12,992 nucleotides of DNA from Thermoplasmata archaeon M9B1D (GTDB taxonomy: Archaea; Thermoplasmatota; E2; DHVEG-1), in the NCBI GenBank assembly GCA_002900535.1, contig MUGC01000022.1, positions 1 through 12,992 on the forward strand, in the 5' to 3' direction. The notes below the pieces were generated by a model, which did not search any database, was not told where the DNA came from, and saw only the letters and a program-made list of their open reading frames with translations. How positions within the stretch are numbered: position 1 is the stretch's first letter; each line of letters begins with the position of its first letter. This document shows positions 6,732 through 12,923 of the stretch, one piece after another. Position numbers and translations under genes: made by a program.

Positions 6732-7244
6732 ATGAAAAAAAAAGTTATGGTTAAAACAAAATCTAAAAACAAGAAGACAAAAACTCCAACAATCTGGAAT
6801 CCATTTGACGTTATGGAAGATGTATCAAGGACATTTATGAATGATCCTTAGAATTCACCTTGGTGGGGTCATTGGATGTGGAGATGGCCAAGGGCTAGTC
6901 TTATATCAGATGATGATACTAAATTAGTACCAGTGGATCTAGTTGAAACTGAAAAGGAATATAAAGTGGTTGCAGAGATGCCCGGTGTAGATAAAAAAGA
7001 TCTTGAGGTTTCTGTCACTGAAAATAATATTAGTATATGTGGAGAAACAGAAAATGAGATAAAGAAAGAACAAGAAGGCTATCTCCATCGTGAAAGAAGT
7101 TACTCTACACCTTGCAGAAATTTGAGGTTTCCTGAGGCAGTGAATCCAGATAAAGCAGAAGCAACGCTTAAAGATGGTGTATTAGAAGTTAAAATACCTA
7201 AAAGAAAACCAACAATTGCAGGGAAAGTAGTACCGATAAAATAG
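6732..7244 (+). pseudogene. hsp20: Hsp20 small heat-shock protein gene with in-frame TAG at codon 40
   Basis: The frame from ATG 6732 reads a basic N-terminus, then TIWNPFDVMEDVSRTFMNDP, a TAG at 6849-6851, and continues in the same frame as NSPWWGHWMWRWPRASLI into a complete alpha-crystallin domain. That domain (about codons 66-165) shows PVDLVETEKEYKVVAEMPGV, DLEVSVTENNISICG, the ERSYST strand and AEATLKDGVLEVKIPK. The full frame is 170 codons, a normal Hsp20 length. TAG probably replaces TGG (Trp), one transition away in a Trp-rich stretch. Translation might restart at ATG 6876, seven bases after GGTGGGG (6862-6868), giving a 122-residue protein with the whole chaperone domain. The domain shows no other damage, so the mutation is recent, the short form works, or the base is a sequencing error. 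It ends with TAG, 62 bases before the HExxH gene. Confidence 0.8.
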
Positions 7245-7273
7245 GTTTCAATGATTATATACTGCTCCAAAAT

Positions 7274-7283
7274 CTTTATTAAC
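7274..7283 (+). promoter_or_regulatory. Predicted TATA box of the HExxH gene
   Basis: CTTTATTAAC starts 33 bases before ATG 7307, placing the transcription start at the start codon. The same word CTTTATTAA occurs 32 bases before ATG 10085. Confidence 0.45.
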
Positions 7284-7306
7284 ACCTGTTAATTTATTAT
7301 TTTTAT

Positions 7307-7813
7307 ATGGGAAAAAATGCAATAACAAAAGAAATTAAGGATCAACTAATAAACACTTTTGAAGAAGTAAAAGATATAGTAAGAAAATCAGAAAAACGTT
7401 CAAGAGCAGGACTAATGCTTGGTCTACAAGAACTAGGCTCAACCCTAAATGGTTTTATTGGAGCATATTTTCCTATTTCTTCAAATATAATTATAATAAA
7501 CAAAACACCACTAAGGAGAATAATAGAAACTAATCCAAATCTTATAAAACCATATGGATTCCACTTGTTATTACATGAATATATACATTCACTAGGATTT
7601 CTTGATGAACAAATAACAAGACAAAAAACATATGAAATCAGCAGACAGTACTTTGGGGACAAGCATATAATTACTCAATTAAGCACAAACATAAATAAAT
7701 TCTTCCCAAACTTAGTATACCCAATAAATGGATGGATACCAACAAAAAACATTCCATTAATAGAAATAATACAGGGATTTGATAAAACAAACACTGAAAA
7801 TTACATTTCCTAA
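7307..7813 (+). CDS. Small HExxH (zincin-like) archaeal protein
   Basis: A 168-residue soluble protein without a signal peptide or membrane helix. The motif LLLHEYIHSLGFLDE puts His90, Glu91 and His94 in a zinc-binding HExxH helix, with Asp100/Glu101 and Arg105 close behind. An N-terminal helical part (about 8-50: KDQLINTFEEVKDIVRKSEKR, in pieces) precedes a hydrophobic strand pair (ISSNIIIINKTPLRRI), a layout seen in minimal metallopeptidases. A third metal ligand cannot be named with confidence. I know similar conserved archaeal hypotheticals but no tested function; a cytoplasmic peptidase is inference. No SD is present and a TATA box lies 33 bases upstream, so it is probably leaderless and independent of hsp20, though only 62 bases separate them and both could take part in protein quality control. 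Confidence 0.7.
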   Translation: MGKNAITKEIKDQLINTFEEVKDIVRKSEKRSRAGLMLGLQELGSTLNGFIGAYFPISSNIIIINKTPLRRIIETNPNLIKPYGFHLLLHEYIHSLGFLDEQITRQKTYEISRQYFGDKHIITQLSTNINKFFPNLVYPINGWIPTKNIPLIEIIQGFDKTNTENYIS

Positions 7814-7858
7814 TCAGCTTGAAATCCTTAAATAATTTAATAGATAAAAACAATCATA

Positions 7859-7873
7859 ACTAGCAGGTTTTAT
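7859..7873 (+). repeat. 3'-end element copy D (ACTAGCAGGTTTTAT)
   Basis: It lies 46 bases after the HExxH stop codon. The flank CAATCATA before it also resembles the CAATCTCA before copy B, so homology extends a few bases to the left. Confidence 0.5.
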
Positions 7874-7903
7874 ACGAATCTTGCGGGTTGTAAACGATCC
7901 ATC

Positions 7904-7921
7904 AGGAGGAATTCCATGTAA
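7904..7921 (+). promoter_or_regulatory. SD followed by a start-stop codon pair (ATG TAA)
   Basis: A perfect AGGAGG (7904-7909) is followed six bases later by ATG (7916-7918) and TAA (7919-7921). It lies 66 bases before the ABC-F start. It may be the remains of a broken gene, or a start-stop regulatory element if a transcript covers it. Confidence 0.35.
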
Positions 7922-7948
7922 ACTTTTTCGATTTTATTTTTTTAGCGC

Positions 7949-7962
7949 CTAAAATAATATAC
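7949..7962 (+). promoter_or_regulatory. Predicted ABC-F promoter (BRE/TATA)
   Basis: CCTAAAATAATATA lies so that transcription should begin near 7981, seven bases before ATG 7988. No SD precedes the gene, which fits a nearly leaderless mRNA. Confidence 0.45.
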
Positions 7963-7987
7963 AGAAGAACTTTGTTATCACTCTTCA

Positions 7988-9820
7988 ATGGACGCTCTTA
8001 TTAAAGCTCGTGATTTATCTAAAACAATCGAAGGTAAACTCCTTTTTGAAAATGTATCATTTGATGTTTACAAAGAAAAATGTATTGGCTTACTTGGCCC
8101 AAATGGTTGCGGAAAAACAACACTATTCAAAATTCTTTTAGGATGGATGAAACCAAGCACTGGTGAAATTTTACGAAAAGAAGATCTGCAAATGAGATAT
8201 TTATCTCAAGTATCTAAAAACTTGCATGATGAAACAGTATACGATTTCTTTATCAGTACTACACAATCAGATATAGTTCAGCAAAAAATCAGAGAATATG
8301 AATCACAACTAGAAGACTCAAATATTTATAATTCAACACGCTATGTAGATATCCTGGAAAATATTAGCAGACTTAAAGCCTCTGCAAATAAGACCACAAT
8401 TACCTCACGTTGGGATGCAGCATGTCGTATATTAAAAAAAATTGGACTGTCAGATCTTTCACCTACTACAAAACATAGTGATCTTTCTGGTGGTGAATGG
8501 CAGAAGATTGCTTTAGCAAGTGTACTTGCGCAACCCAGGGAGTGTGATATTTTACTTCTTGATGAACCTACAAATCATCTTGATATAGAAACAATCGAAT
8601 GGTTAGAGCAACAAATACTTGATTTTCCACAAACAGTAATGATTGTTTCACATGATAGATATCTTTTAGATGATCTTGTTGACAGCGTATTTGAAATCGA
8701 AGCTCATCATCTTGAAAAATATTATGCAACATATGAAGAATATGAGGAACAAAAACGTCTCAGAACACATATTAATATACAAGCATATAAAAAATCAAAA
8801 GCAAAACTGGAAAAACAAAAAAAGGTGATTGAAACACTTTCACGTCGCAATAGATATGACCTACAGATAAAAAGTAAAATGAAACGAATGGCAAAAATAC
8901 AACATGTTGAAAACCCTGTTTTAAAACCCTACCTGCTCAAGTTTCATTTTAAATCTGTTTTCAAAGCAGGTAAAAACGTTGCAGAGGGACATTCTCTTGA
9001 AAAAAGATTTGGAAGTAAAACCATTCTTAAAAATACAAGTTTTGAGATTATCGCAGGGCAAAAAATAGGCCTCGTTGGCTCAAATGGTTGCGGTAAAACC
9101 ACATTTTTAAAAATGCTTATAGGTAAAGAACATCCTGATGATGGAACGCTTCATATCAGCTCTGGAGTTAGATCAGGATATTTTGATCAAGGCCATATCT
9201 CACTTATTCCAGAAAACAATCTAATAAATGAGCTACGCAGGGATCATAGCGACATATCAGAAAATGATGCTAAAGCATTGCTAGGACAGGTCAATTTCAA
9301 AGGAAACATAGTATTTAATCAAGTACAACAACTCTCAGGTGGAGAACGCGCACGATTAGCTATTCTTAGACTCATCCTACAACCTTATAATTTTTTACTA
9401 CTAGACGAACCCACAAATCATATGGACATGACTTCAAAAAAATCAATTGAAACTGCTTTAAATTCTTACACAGGCACAGTGATTGTGGTCTCCCACGATA
9501 GAAGTTTTCTTGATAACTTTGTAGACACAATTTTTTACATGCATGATGGATATATTAAGATATATAACGGCAATTACACAAGTTTCCGACTACAACGACA
9601 AAACGAGCTAGTAGATCTTTCAAGTGCACATGTTGCATATCTATCTAGAACTGGTACAAGAAAATATATTGTTCACAAAGCATTTACAATTTGGAAGACA
9701 CGAACGAAACATAAAGTTGGAGAAGAGATTTATATCGGGGATCATAACGAAAAACTCTATGATCTGGCAATCAAGAATCGATGGTTACAACCAGCGAATA
9801 GTTTAGATAAGAATAAATGA
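7988..9820 (+). CDS. ABC-F family ATPase (ribosome-associated, duplicated ABC domains)
   Basis: A 610-residue protein with two ABC cassettes and no membrane segment. The first has Walker A GPNGCGKT (37-44), signature LSGGE (166-170), Walker B LLLDEPTNHLD and His222. The second has Walker A GSNGCGKT (364-371), LSGGER (449-454), LLLDEPTNHMD and His503. A charged helical linker (about 240-315: EEYEEQKRL, KSKAKLEKQKKVIETL) is the P-site tRNA interaction motif region that defines ABC-F proteins. After the second cassette is an extra domain of about 65 residues (545-610) with a WKTRTKHKVGEEIYIGDHNE segment. ABC-F proteins act on ribosomes as translation factors or antibiotic-protection proteins; which applies here cannot be told. 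Its GC looks somewhat higher than the flanking genes, so transfer is possible. It appears transcribed alone and ends before a strong hairpin. Confidence 0.9.
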   Translation: MDALIKARDLSKTIEGKLLFENVSFDVYKEKCIGLLGPNGCGKTTLFKILLGWMKPSTGEILRKEDLQMRYLSQVSKNLHDETVYDFFISTTQSDIVQQKIREYESQLEDSNIYNSTRYVDILENISRLKASANKTTITSRWDAACRILKKIGLSDLSPTTKHSDLSGGEWQKIALASVLAQPRECDILLLDEPTNHLDIETIEWLEQQILDFPQTVMIVSHDRYLLDDLVDSVFEIEAHHLEKYYATYEEYEEQKRLRTHINIQAYKKSKAKLEKQKKVIETLSRRNRYDLQIKSKMKRMAKIQHVENPVLKPYLLKFHFKSVFKAGKNVAEGHSLEKRFGSKTILKNTSFEIIAGQKIGLVGSNGCGKTTFLKMLIGKEHPDDGTLHISSGVRSGYFDQGHISLIPENNLINELRRDHSDISENDAKALLGQVNFKGNIVFNQVQQLSGGERARLAILRLILQPYNFLLLDEPTNHMDMTSKKSIETALNSYTGTVIVVSHDRSFLDNFVDTIFYMHDGYIKIYNGNYTSFRLQRQNELVDLSSAHVAYLSRTGTRKYIVHKAFTIWKTRTKHKVGEEIYIGDHNEKLYDLAIKNRWLQPANSLDKNK

Positions 9821-9840
9821 TTTTTATGATTGTTTAATCA

Positions 9841-9881
9841 AAAACCTGCTAGATATAGAGATTAAACCTAGTAGGTTTTTT
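9841..9881 (+). terminator. Terminator hairpin after ABC-F, containing element copy E
   Basis: AAAACCTGCTAG (9841-9852) pairs fully with CTAGTAGGTTTT (9868-9879) if one G-U pair is allowed, with a 15-base loop and six T at 9876-9881. It starts 21 bases after the ABC-F stop. The right arm is copy E of the element (CCTAGTAGGTTTTTT, 9867-9881), linking that family to transcript ends. Confidence 0.65.
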
Positions 9882-9941
9882 ACATAACTGGTGAAATTTT
9901 TAATAATTAGGTCTAATTTCATACATACTATTATATGGAGT

Positions 9942-9980
9942 AATTCCTGTCCTATTTTTTTATAAATTTAGGACAGAATT
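9942..9980. repeat. Imperfect inverted repeat in the ABC-F/HTH gap
   Basis: AATTCCTGTCCTA (9942-9954) pairs with TAGGACAGAATT (9969-9980) apart from one bulged C, around a 14-base AT loop. It could be a hairpin in RNA, an operator or the trace of a mobile element end. Nothing else is recognised between 9882 and 10050. Confidence 0.4.
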
Positions 9981-10052
9981 TAACAGGTTCTTTTCGACAT
10001 CCTTTGCATAGATATGATTAGAAATTTTATTATTTCTCTCCCTAGGAGAAAA

Positions 10053-10062
10053 CTTTATTAAG
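10053..10062 (+). promoter_or_regulatory. Predicted TATA box of the HTH gene
   Basis: CTTTATTAAG starts 32 bases before ATG 10085, which lacks an SD. The expected transcription start coincides with the start codon. Confidence 0.45.
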
Positions 10063-10084
10063 TTGTGATTAGCTAAGTTTATAG

Positions 10085-10891
10085 ATGACGCTTAGCATAA
10101 AGCAAATTAATAGCATAACTGAACTTCATCAACAAGGACTTAGCATTAGGCAAATAGCAAAAAAAACTAAGAAAGATAAGAACACAGTTAACAAATACAT
10201 TAATAAGTTTAAATATAATAAATTGCCACAATTGAGTCTTTTTTTAGATGAAAAATTAAAACAGAAAAATCATGTTTCCAAGCCCTATCAACCAAATAGA
10301 TAGCCTTTTTATCCACAAGTTCATATTTATTATCATTCCTCAGAAGATATCTCGGTTTATGAACAACAACGCCAGTATAATGACCAAGAAAATAAATGAA
10401 GAGAGCAAGAAAAAGAACATTTAGAGCAAGCAAGAAAATTAGATCAAAGAAAAAGGGAGGTATTACACCAATGTAAGATGGAATACTACTCGATGAAACA
10501 AAAACGGGATATGATAATAAAAAGCTTAGATGCACGTGTAAAAATACTTCAGGACAGTAATGAATCTGATAAGAAAATGTCAGTAATGGCTCAAGAAGTA
10601 AAAGAAGAAGATAATAAAAAAGTACAAGACAATCAACAATTGAGAGAAATGCAACCAAGGCTTGTTAAGGTTGAGTTAAAAGAGGCTCAGGTCCATCAAG
10701 AAGCTCAGGACGATGAGACTCAAACATTGAAACAAGCCGAAAAAACTGAAAGCACAGATTCAAATTTTTCAGAAATTTTGGTAATTGCAGCTAGTGCGAT
10801 TTTAGGTTTATGCGAGGGTATTGACTCTTATCGGCCTCCCTATAGTAAGAGTGATCGTTTTAATAAATATTTAAAGGATACTCGTAAATGA
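10085..10891 (+). pseudogene. HTH/coiled-coil protein gene interrupted by TAG and TGA
   Basis: One reading frame of 268 codons plus a final stop is broken by TAG (10301-10303) and TGA (10397-10399), with no frame change. The first 72 residues include a resolvase/transposase-type HTH (LSIKQINSITELHQQGLSIR, then QIAKKTKKDKNTVNKYINKF). Between the stops the frame encodes PFYPQVHIYYHSSEDISVYE and similar Gln/Glu-rich sequence. After TGA it continues as a long charged coiled coil (REQEKEHLEQARKLDQRKRE) through residue 220, then a short hydrophobic stretch (ILVIAASAILGLC). Composition stays protein-like across both stops, so this was one gene. The part after TGA has no start codon before ATG 10478 and no well-placed SD. 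It is most likely a decaying gene of mobile-element or viral origin. Its final TGA overlaps the next ATG. Confidence 0.65.
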
Positions 10892-10998
10892 ATAAGAGTC
10901 GATCTCTTCATAAAGAATTAGATTTGATGTTTCAAATACTATCTGATGATGAATATGAGCGGAAACTTAATCATAGATATATGAGGCTGCAAAGTTAG
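10888..10998 (+). CDS. Short ORF (36 aa) overlapping the HTH/coiled-coil gene
   Basis: ATG 10888 overlaps the TGA of the preceding frame (ATGA), the usual sign of translational coupling. It encodes MNKSRSLHKELDLMFQILSD and then DEYERKLNHRYMRLQS, a charged, helical peptide, ending with TAG at 10996. It resembles nothing I know. If the upstream gene is dead, this may be dead too; the frame stays open past TAG into the tRNA, so the original gene may have been longer. Confidence 0.4.
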   Translation: MNKSRSLHKELDLMFQILSDDEYERKLNHRYMRLQS

Positions 10999-11052
10999 AG
11001 ATCGGAAAATGCAGAATTCAAAAGGTTTTCTCCTGTTGAGTATATAAAGGAA

Positions 11053-11137
11053 TGCAGGGGACGAGATTTGAACTCGCGGACCTCTACAGGACAAGGCCCT
11101 CAACCTTGCGCCGTTGACCATGCTTGGCTACCCCTGC
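11053..11137 (-). tRNA. tRNA-Leu (anticodon GAG)
   Basis: An 85-base class II tRNA reading leftwards. The acceptor stem GCAGGGG pairs with CCCCTGC. The D arm is GCC/GGC with GG in the loop, and the anticodon stem CAAGG/CCTTG encloses TTGAGGG, giving anticodon GAG at 11099-11101 (Leu, CUC/CUU). The 14-base variable arm contains CCT/AGG pairing, as expected for tRNA-Leu, and the T arm GCGAG/CTCGT has loop TTCAAAT. The discriminator is A and no CCA is encoded. No intron is seen. Its 3' end faces the degenerate HTH region, the usual orientation for element integration at a tRNA. Confidence 0.95.
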
Positions 11138-11161
11138 AAATAAAACAAATCAGGAGATTCT

Positions 11162-11175
11162 CAAAATATTAAAAA
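11162..11175 (-). promoter_or_regulatory. Predicted tRNA-Leu promoter
   Basis: On the minus strand TTTTTAATATTTTG is a TATA-like box centred about 32 bases before the mature tRNA 5' end, so the primary transcript would carry only a few extra bases. Confidence 0.45.
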
Positions 11176-11180
11176 CCCTA

Positions 11181-11214
11181 TTTATCTTTTCTGGTAATTT
11201 ATCTTTTCTGGTAA
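11181..11214. repeat. Two perfect tandem copies of a 17-base unit
   Basis: TTTATCTTTTCTGGTAA occurs at 11181-11197 and again at 11198-11214 without change. It lies just after the HD gene's stop and before the tRNA promoter. A recent slippage duplication is the simplest reading; no function is evident. Confidence 0.8.
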
Positions 11215-11221
11215 GCATTCT

Positions 11222-11743
11222 CTAAATTTTATTTAAATCAATTCCACATAAATCACTTAATTCCTTATGAAGTATAACTAATCGTTTTGCATATTCATCA
11301 TTCCCATCATTAAGCGCTCTTTCAACCTCATATTCAATAGGTTTTATTCCATTATTATCAACAAGATTATCCGCATGACAAACAATTTTTTCTTCAAGTG
11401 TCTCAGGGATGTAATTTTTTTCAGGGAGACCAAGTTTTTTTGCTTCTTTTGCAGAAAGACCAGCACCAACATGTCTTTCAATAATATTTATTATTTCATT
11501 GGGAAGACCAAGTTTTTTTGCAATTTTTGCTCCTCGAACAGCATGTTTTATACCATGTGTTTTAGAACGACCTATATCATGCAATAGAGCACCTGCTTCA
11601 ACAAGTTTAATATTTGCATTTGTTTTTTTTGCTATTCGTAAAGCTACATCCCTTACCGCTGTGCAATGAGAAATAACCTCTTTTTTGCATCCTGCTTGTT
11701 TTAAAAGTTTAAGACATTCATCTGGGCTGGGGATTGTTTTCAT
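11222..11743 (-). CDS. HD-domain phosphohydrolase-like protein (archaeal TIGR00295 type)
   Basis: A 173-residue soluble protein with an HD metal-dependent phosphohydrolase core. Candidate ligands are His26 (ISHCTAVRDVA), His55-Asp56 (GALLHDIGRS), His67 and His91 (IIERHVGAGLS), and Asp125 (VCHADNLVD). The length and the N-terminal PSPDECLKLLKQAGC segment fit the archaeal HDIG family TIGR00295, whose substrate is unknown; such enzymes often cut nucleotides or cyclic nucleotides. The gene begins nine bases after the Trm56 stop in the same frame, and its SD-like GGTTGA overlaps that stop, so translation is probably coupled. It ends with TAG at 11222-11224. It is the last gene of a leftward group of three. 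Confidence 0.85.
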   Translation of the reverse strand: MKTIPSPDECLKLLKQAGCKKEVISHCTAVRDVALRIAKKTNANIKLVEAGALLHDIGRSKTHGIKHAVRGAKIAKKLGLPNEIINIIERHVGAGLSAKEAKKLGLPEKNYIPETLEEKIVCHADNLVDNNGIKPIEYEVERALNDGNDEYAKRLVILHKELSDLCGIDLNKI

Positions 11744-11752
11744 TTTGTCAAC

Positions 11753-12265
11753 CTAATATTTTTTTGATAACACTTTTTTGCCCTTATTGCTAGGAAGGAT
11801 TTCAAGATTTCCATTAAATTTTTTATTAACCCATTTTCCATCTGTATATCTGTCAAGAAAAACTGCAAGGGCTGCAACCTCTGAGTGAGGCTGATTCCCA
11901 ACAGATATATTATAATCAGATATTTCATAAATCCATGGTGGTACTTTTTCAGCCCCAACAATTATTAATAAATCTTTATTTTTATCTATTTTATTTACTA
12001 TTTTATTCAGTTTTTCTCCATACATTGTAAGATGAACAATTGTGCCATTCCAACTATGTAAGATTTTTTTCTTATCAGCACCTGTTATAATTTTAAAATT
12101 TCCTCCAAAGCGTTTAACTGTGGATGTTATTGTTTCCTCTATTTTTTTATCAGGTGTATCAATAAAGATTTTATCTGCTCCAAAGGCTCGTGCAACAAGT
12201 GCTACATGTGTTGTAATTCTTTTATCTCTGCTTATTCTATGGCCAATACGTAAAATATTAATCAT
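11753..12265 (-). CDS. trm56: tRNA (cytidine(56)-2'-O)-methyltransferase Trm56
   Basis: Trm56 is a SPOUT-class enzyme that methylates the ribose of C56 in the tRNA T loop with SAM; it is characteristic of archaea. The 170-residue protein shows the family's conserved blocks: LRIGHRISRDKRITTHVALV (5-24), RAFGADKIF, HLTMYG (78-83), IIVGAEKVPPWIYE (101-114), and NISVGNQPHSEVAALAVFLD (119-138), which form the knotted SAM site. Length is normal. The start ATG 12265 has no clear SD and lies 27 bases after the upstream gene, suggesting operon transcription. It ends with TAG at 11753-11755, a good case of TAG as an ordinary stop here. It supports assignment of the window to archaea and fits beside a tRNA gene, though that closeness may be chance. 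Confidence 0.95.
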   Translation of the reverse strand: MINILRIGHRISRDKRITTHVALVARAFGADKIFIDTPDKKIEETITSTVKRFGGNFKIITGADKKKILHSWNGTIVHLTMYGEKLNKIVNKIDKNKDLLIIVGAEKVPPWIYEISDYNISVGNQPHSEVAALAVFLDRYTDGKWVNKKFNGNLEILPSNKGKKVLSKKY

Positions 12266-12292
12266 ATTTAACGTGATAAAAAAAAATTTGGG

Positions 12293-12625
12293 TTATTTCT
12301 TTTTCCTTTTTTCTATTATGCTGTCTACTTTTTTATCAAGTTCTGTTACTGGTTTTTTTGCTTTTTTTATGTGAAGGTTATCAATGTTTCCTTCTATTGA
12401 ATCCACATCTCTCCAGATTCTTTGCTCCGAAGGTGCTGTTGTTTTTATTGTGCTAGTTTTTGATGTCGTTTTACCTGTTTCCAATGTTTCACGATACTCA
12501 GCAATTGGTTCATCCACTACTTCTTTTTCTTCATCTGATGATTCCATTGATATTTCTGTGTTTTCTTCCTCATTCTGATCTGAATCTTCTTTTTTCGCTC
12601 TACCGAATAATTTCCATCTTGCCAT
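12293..12625 (-). CDS. Hypothetical protein with acidic middle and basic ends (110 aa)
   Basis: I do not recognise a family. The protein starts MARWKLFGRAKKE, has a strongly acidic low-complexity segment (about 14-41, rich in Glu, Asp and Ser) and a Thr/Ser/Lys linker. It ends with an ordered-looking segment (SEQRIWRDVDSIEGNIDNLH, about 66-85) and a basic tail KVDSIIEKRKKK. It is likely mostly disordered, with a short conserved interaction segment near the C-terminus. The start is well supported by GGGGGA eight bases before ATG 12625. It lies 27 bases before trm56 on the same strand and is probably the first gene of that operon. No signal or membrane segment is seen. It is a real gene by SD and context; its function is unknown. 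Confidence 0.7.
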   Translation of the reverse strand: MARWKLFGRAKKEDSDQNEEENTEISMESSDEEKEVVDEPIAEYRETLETGKTTSKTSTIKTTAPSEQRIWRDVDSIEGNIDNLHIKKAKKPVTELDKKVDSIIEKRKKK

Positions 12626-12923
12626 ATTATTAAATCCCCCAAAATAATTAATAAGTTTATAGATAAGACATTGATAAATGTTTTCTTAATAAAAAATTAA
12701 AAATAATTCAAAATTATTGATAATAAAAGGATAGCTGATAATATAATTATATAGGATTTCTGCAAAATTAACGCCCCTTAATATTTTTAATAATGTATAA
12801 TACTATAGATAATCTTTGGTTGTTTTATGACGTTTGAAAAAAAATATTTTATATATATTTTAATAGTCGATTATTTTAAGTACAGCTTTATTGATATAAT
12901 TATATTTACTGTGGGGGAACATA
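12626..12923. other. Divergent intergenic region
   Basis: These 298 AT-rich bases separate two divergent SD-bearing genes and should hold both promoters. Several TATA-like stretches occur (for example around 12850 and 12890), too many in this composition to choose one. No gene, RNA or repeat was recognised. Confidence 0.4.

Noticed and set aside
10455..10476. A second SD plus ATG-TAA start-stop pair
   Set aside because: It lies inside the coiled-coil reading frame, with a looser 10-base spacing, and is best explained as chance.
10939..11121. A 60-residue minus-strand frame across the tRNA
   Set aside because: It is the usual false ORF produced by a tRNA gene.
11222..12265. Trm56-HD fusion protein by reading through the in-frame TAG
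   Set aside because: Both proteins have normal separate lengths, and an SD-like sequence lies over the stop; being in frame has a one-in-three chance.
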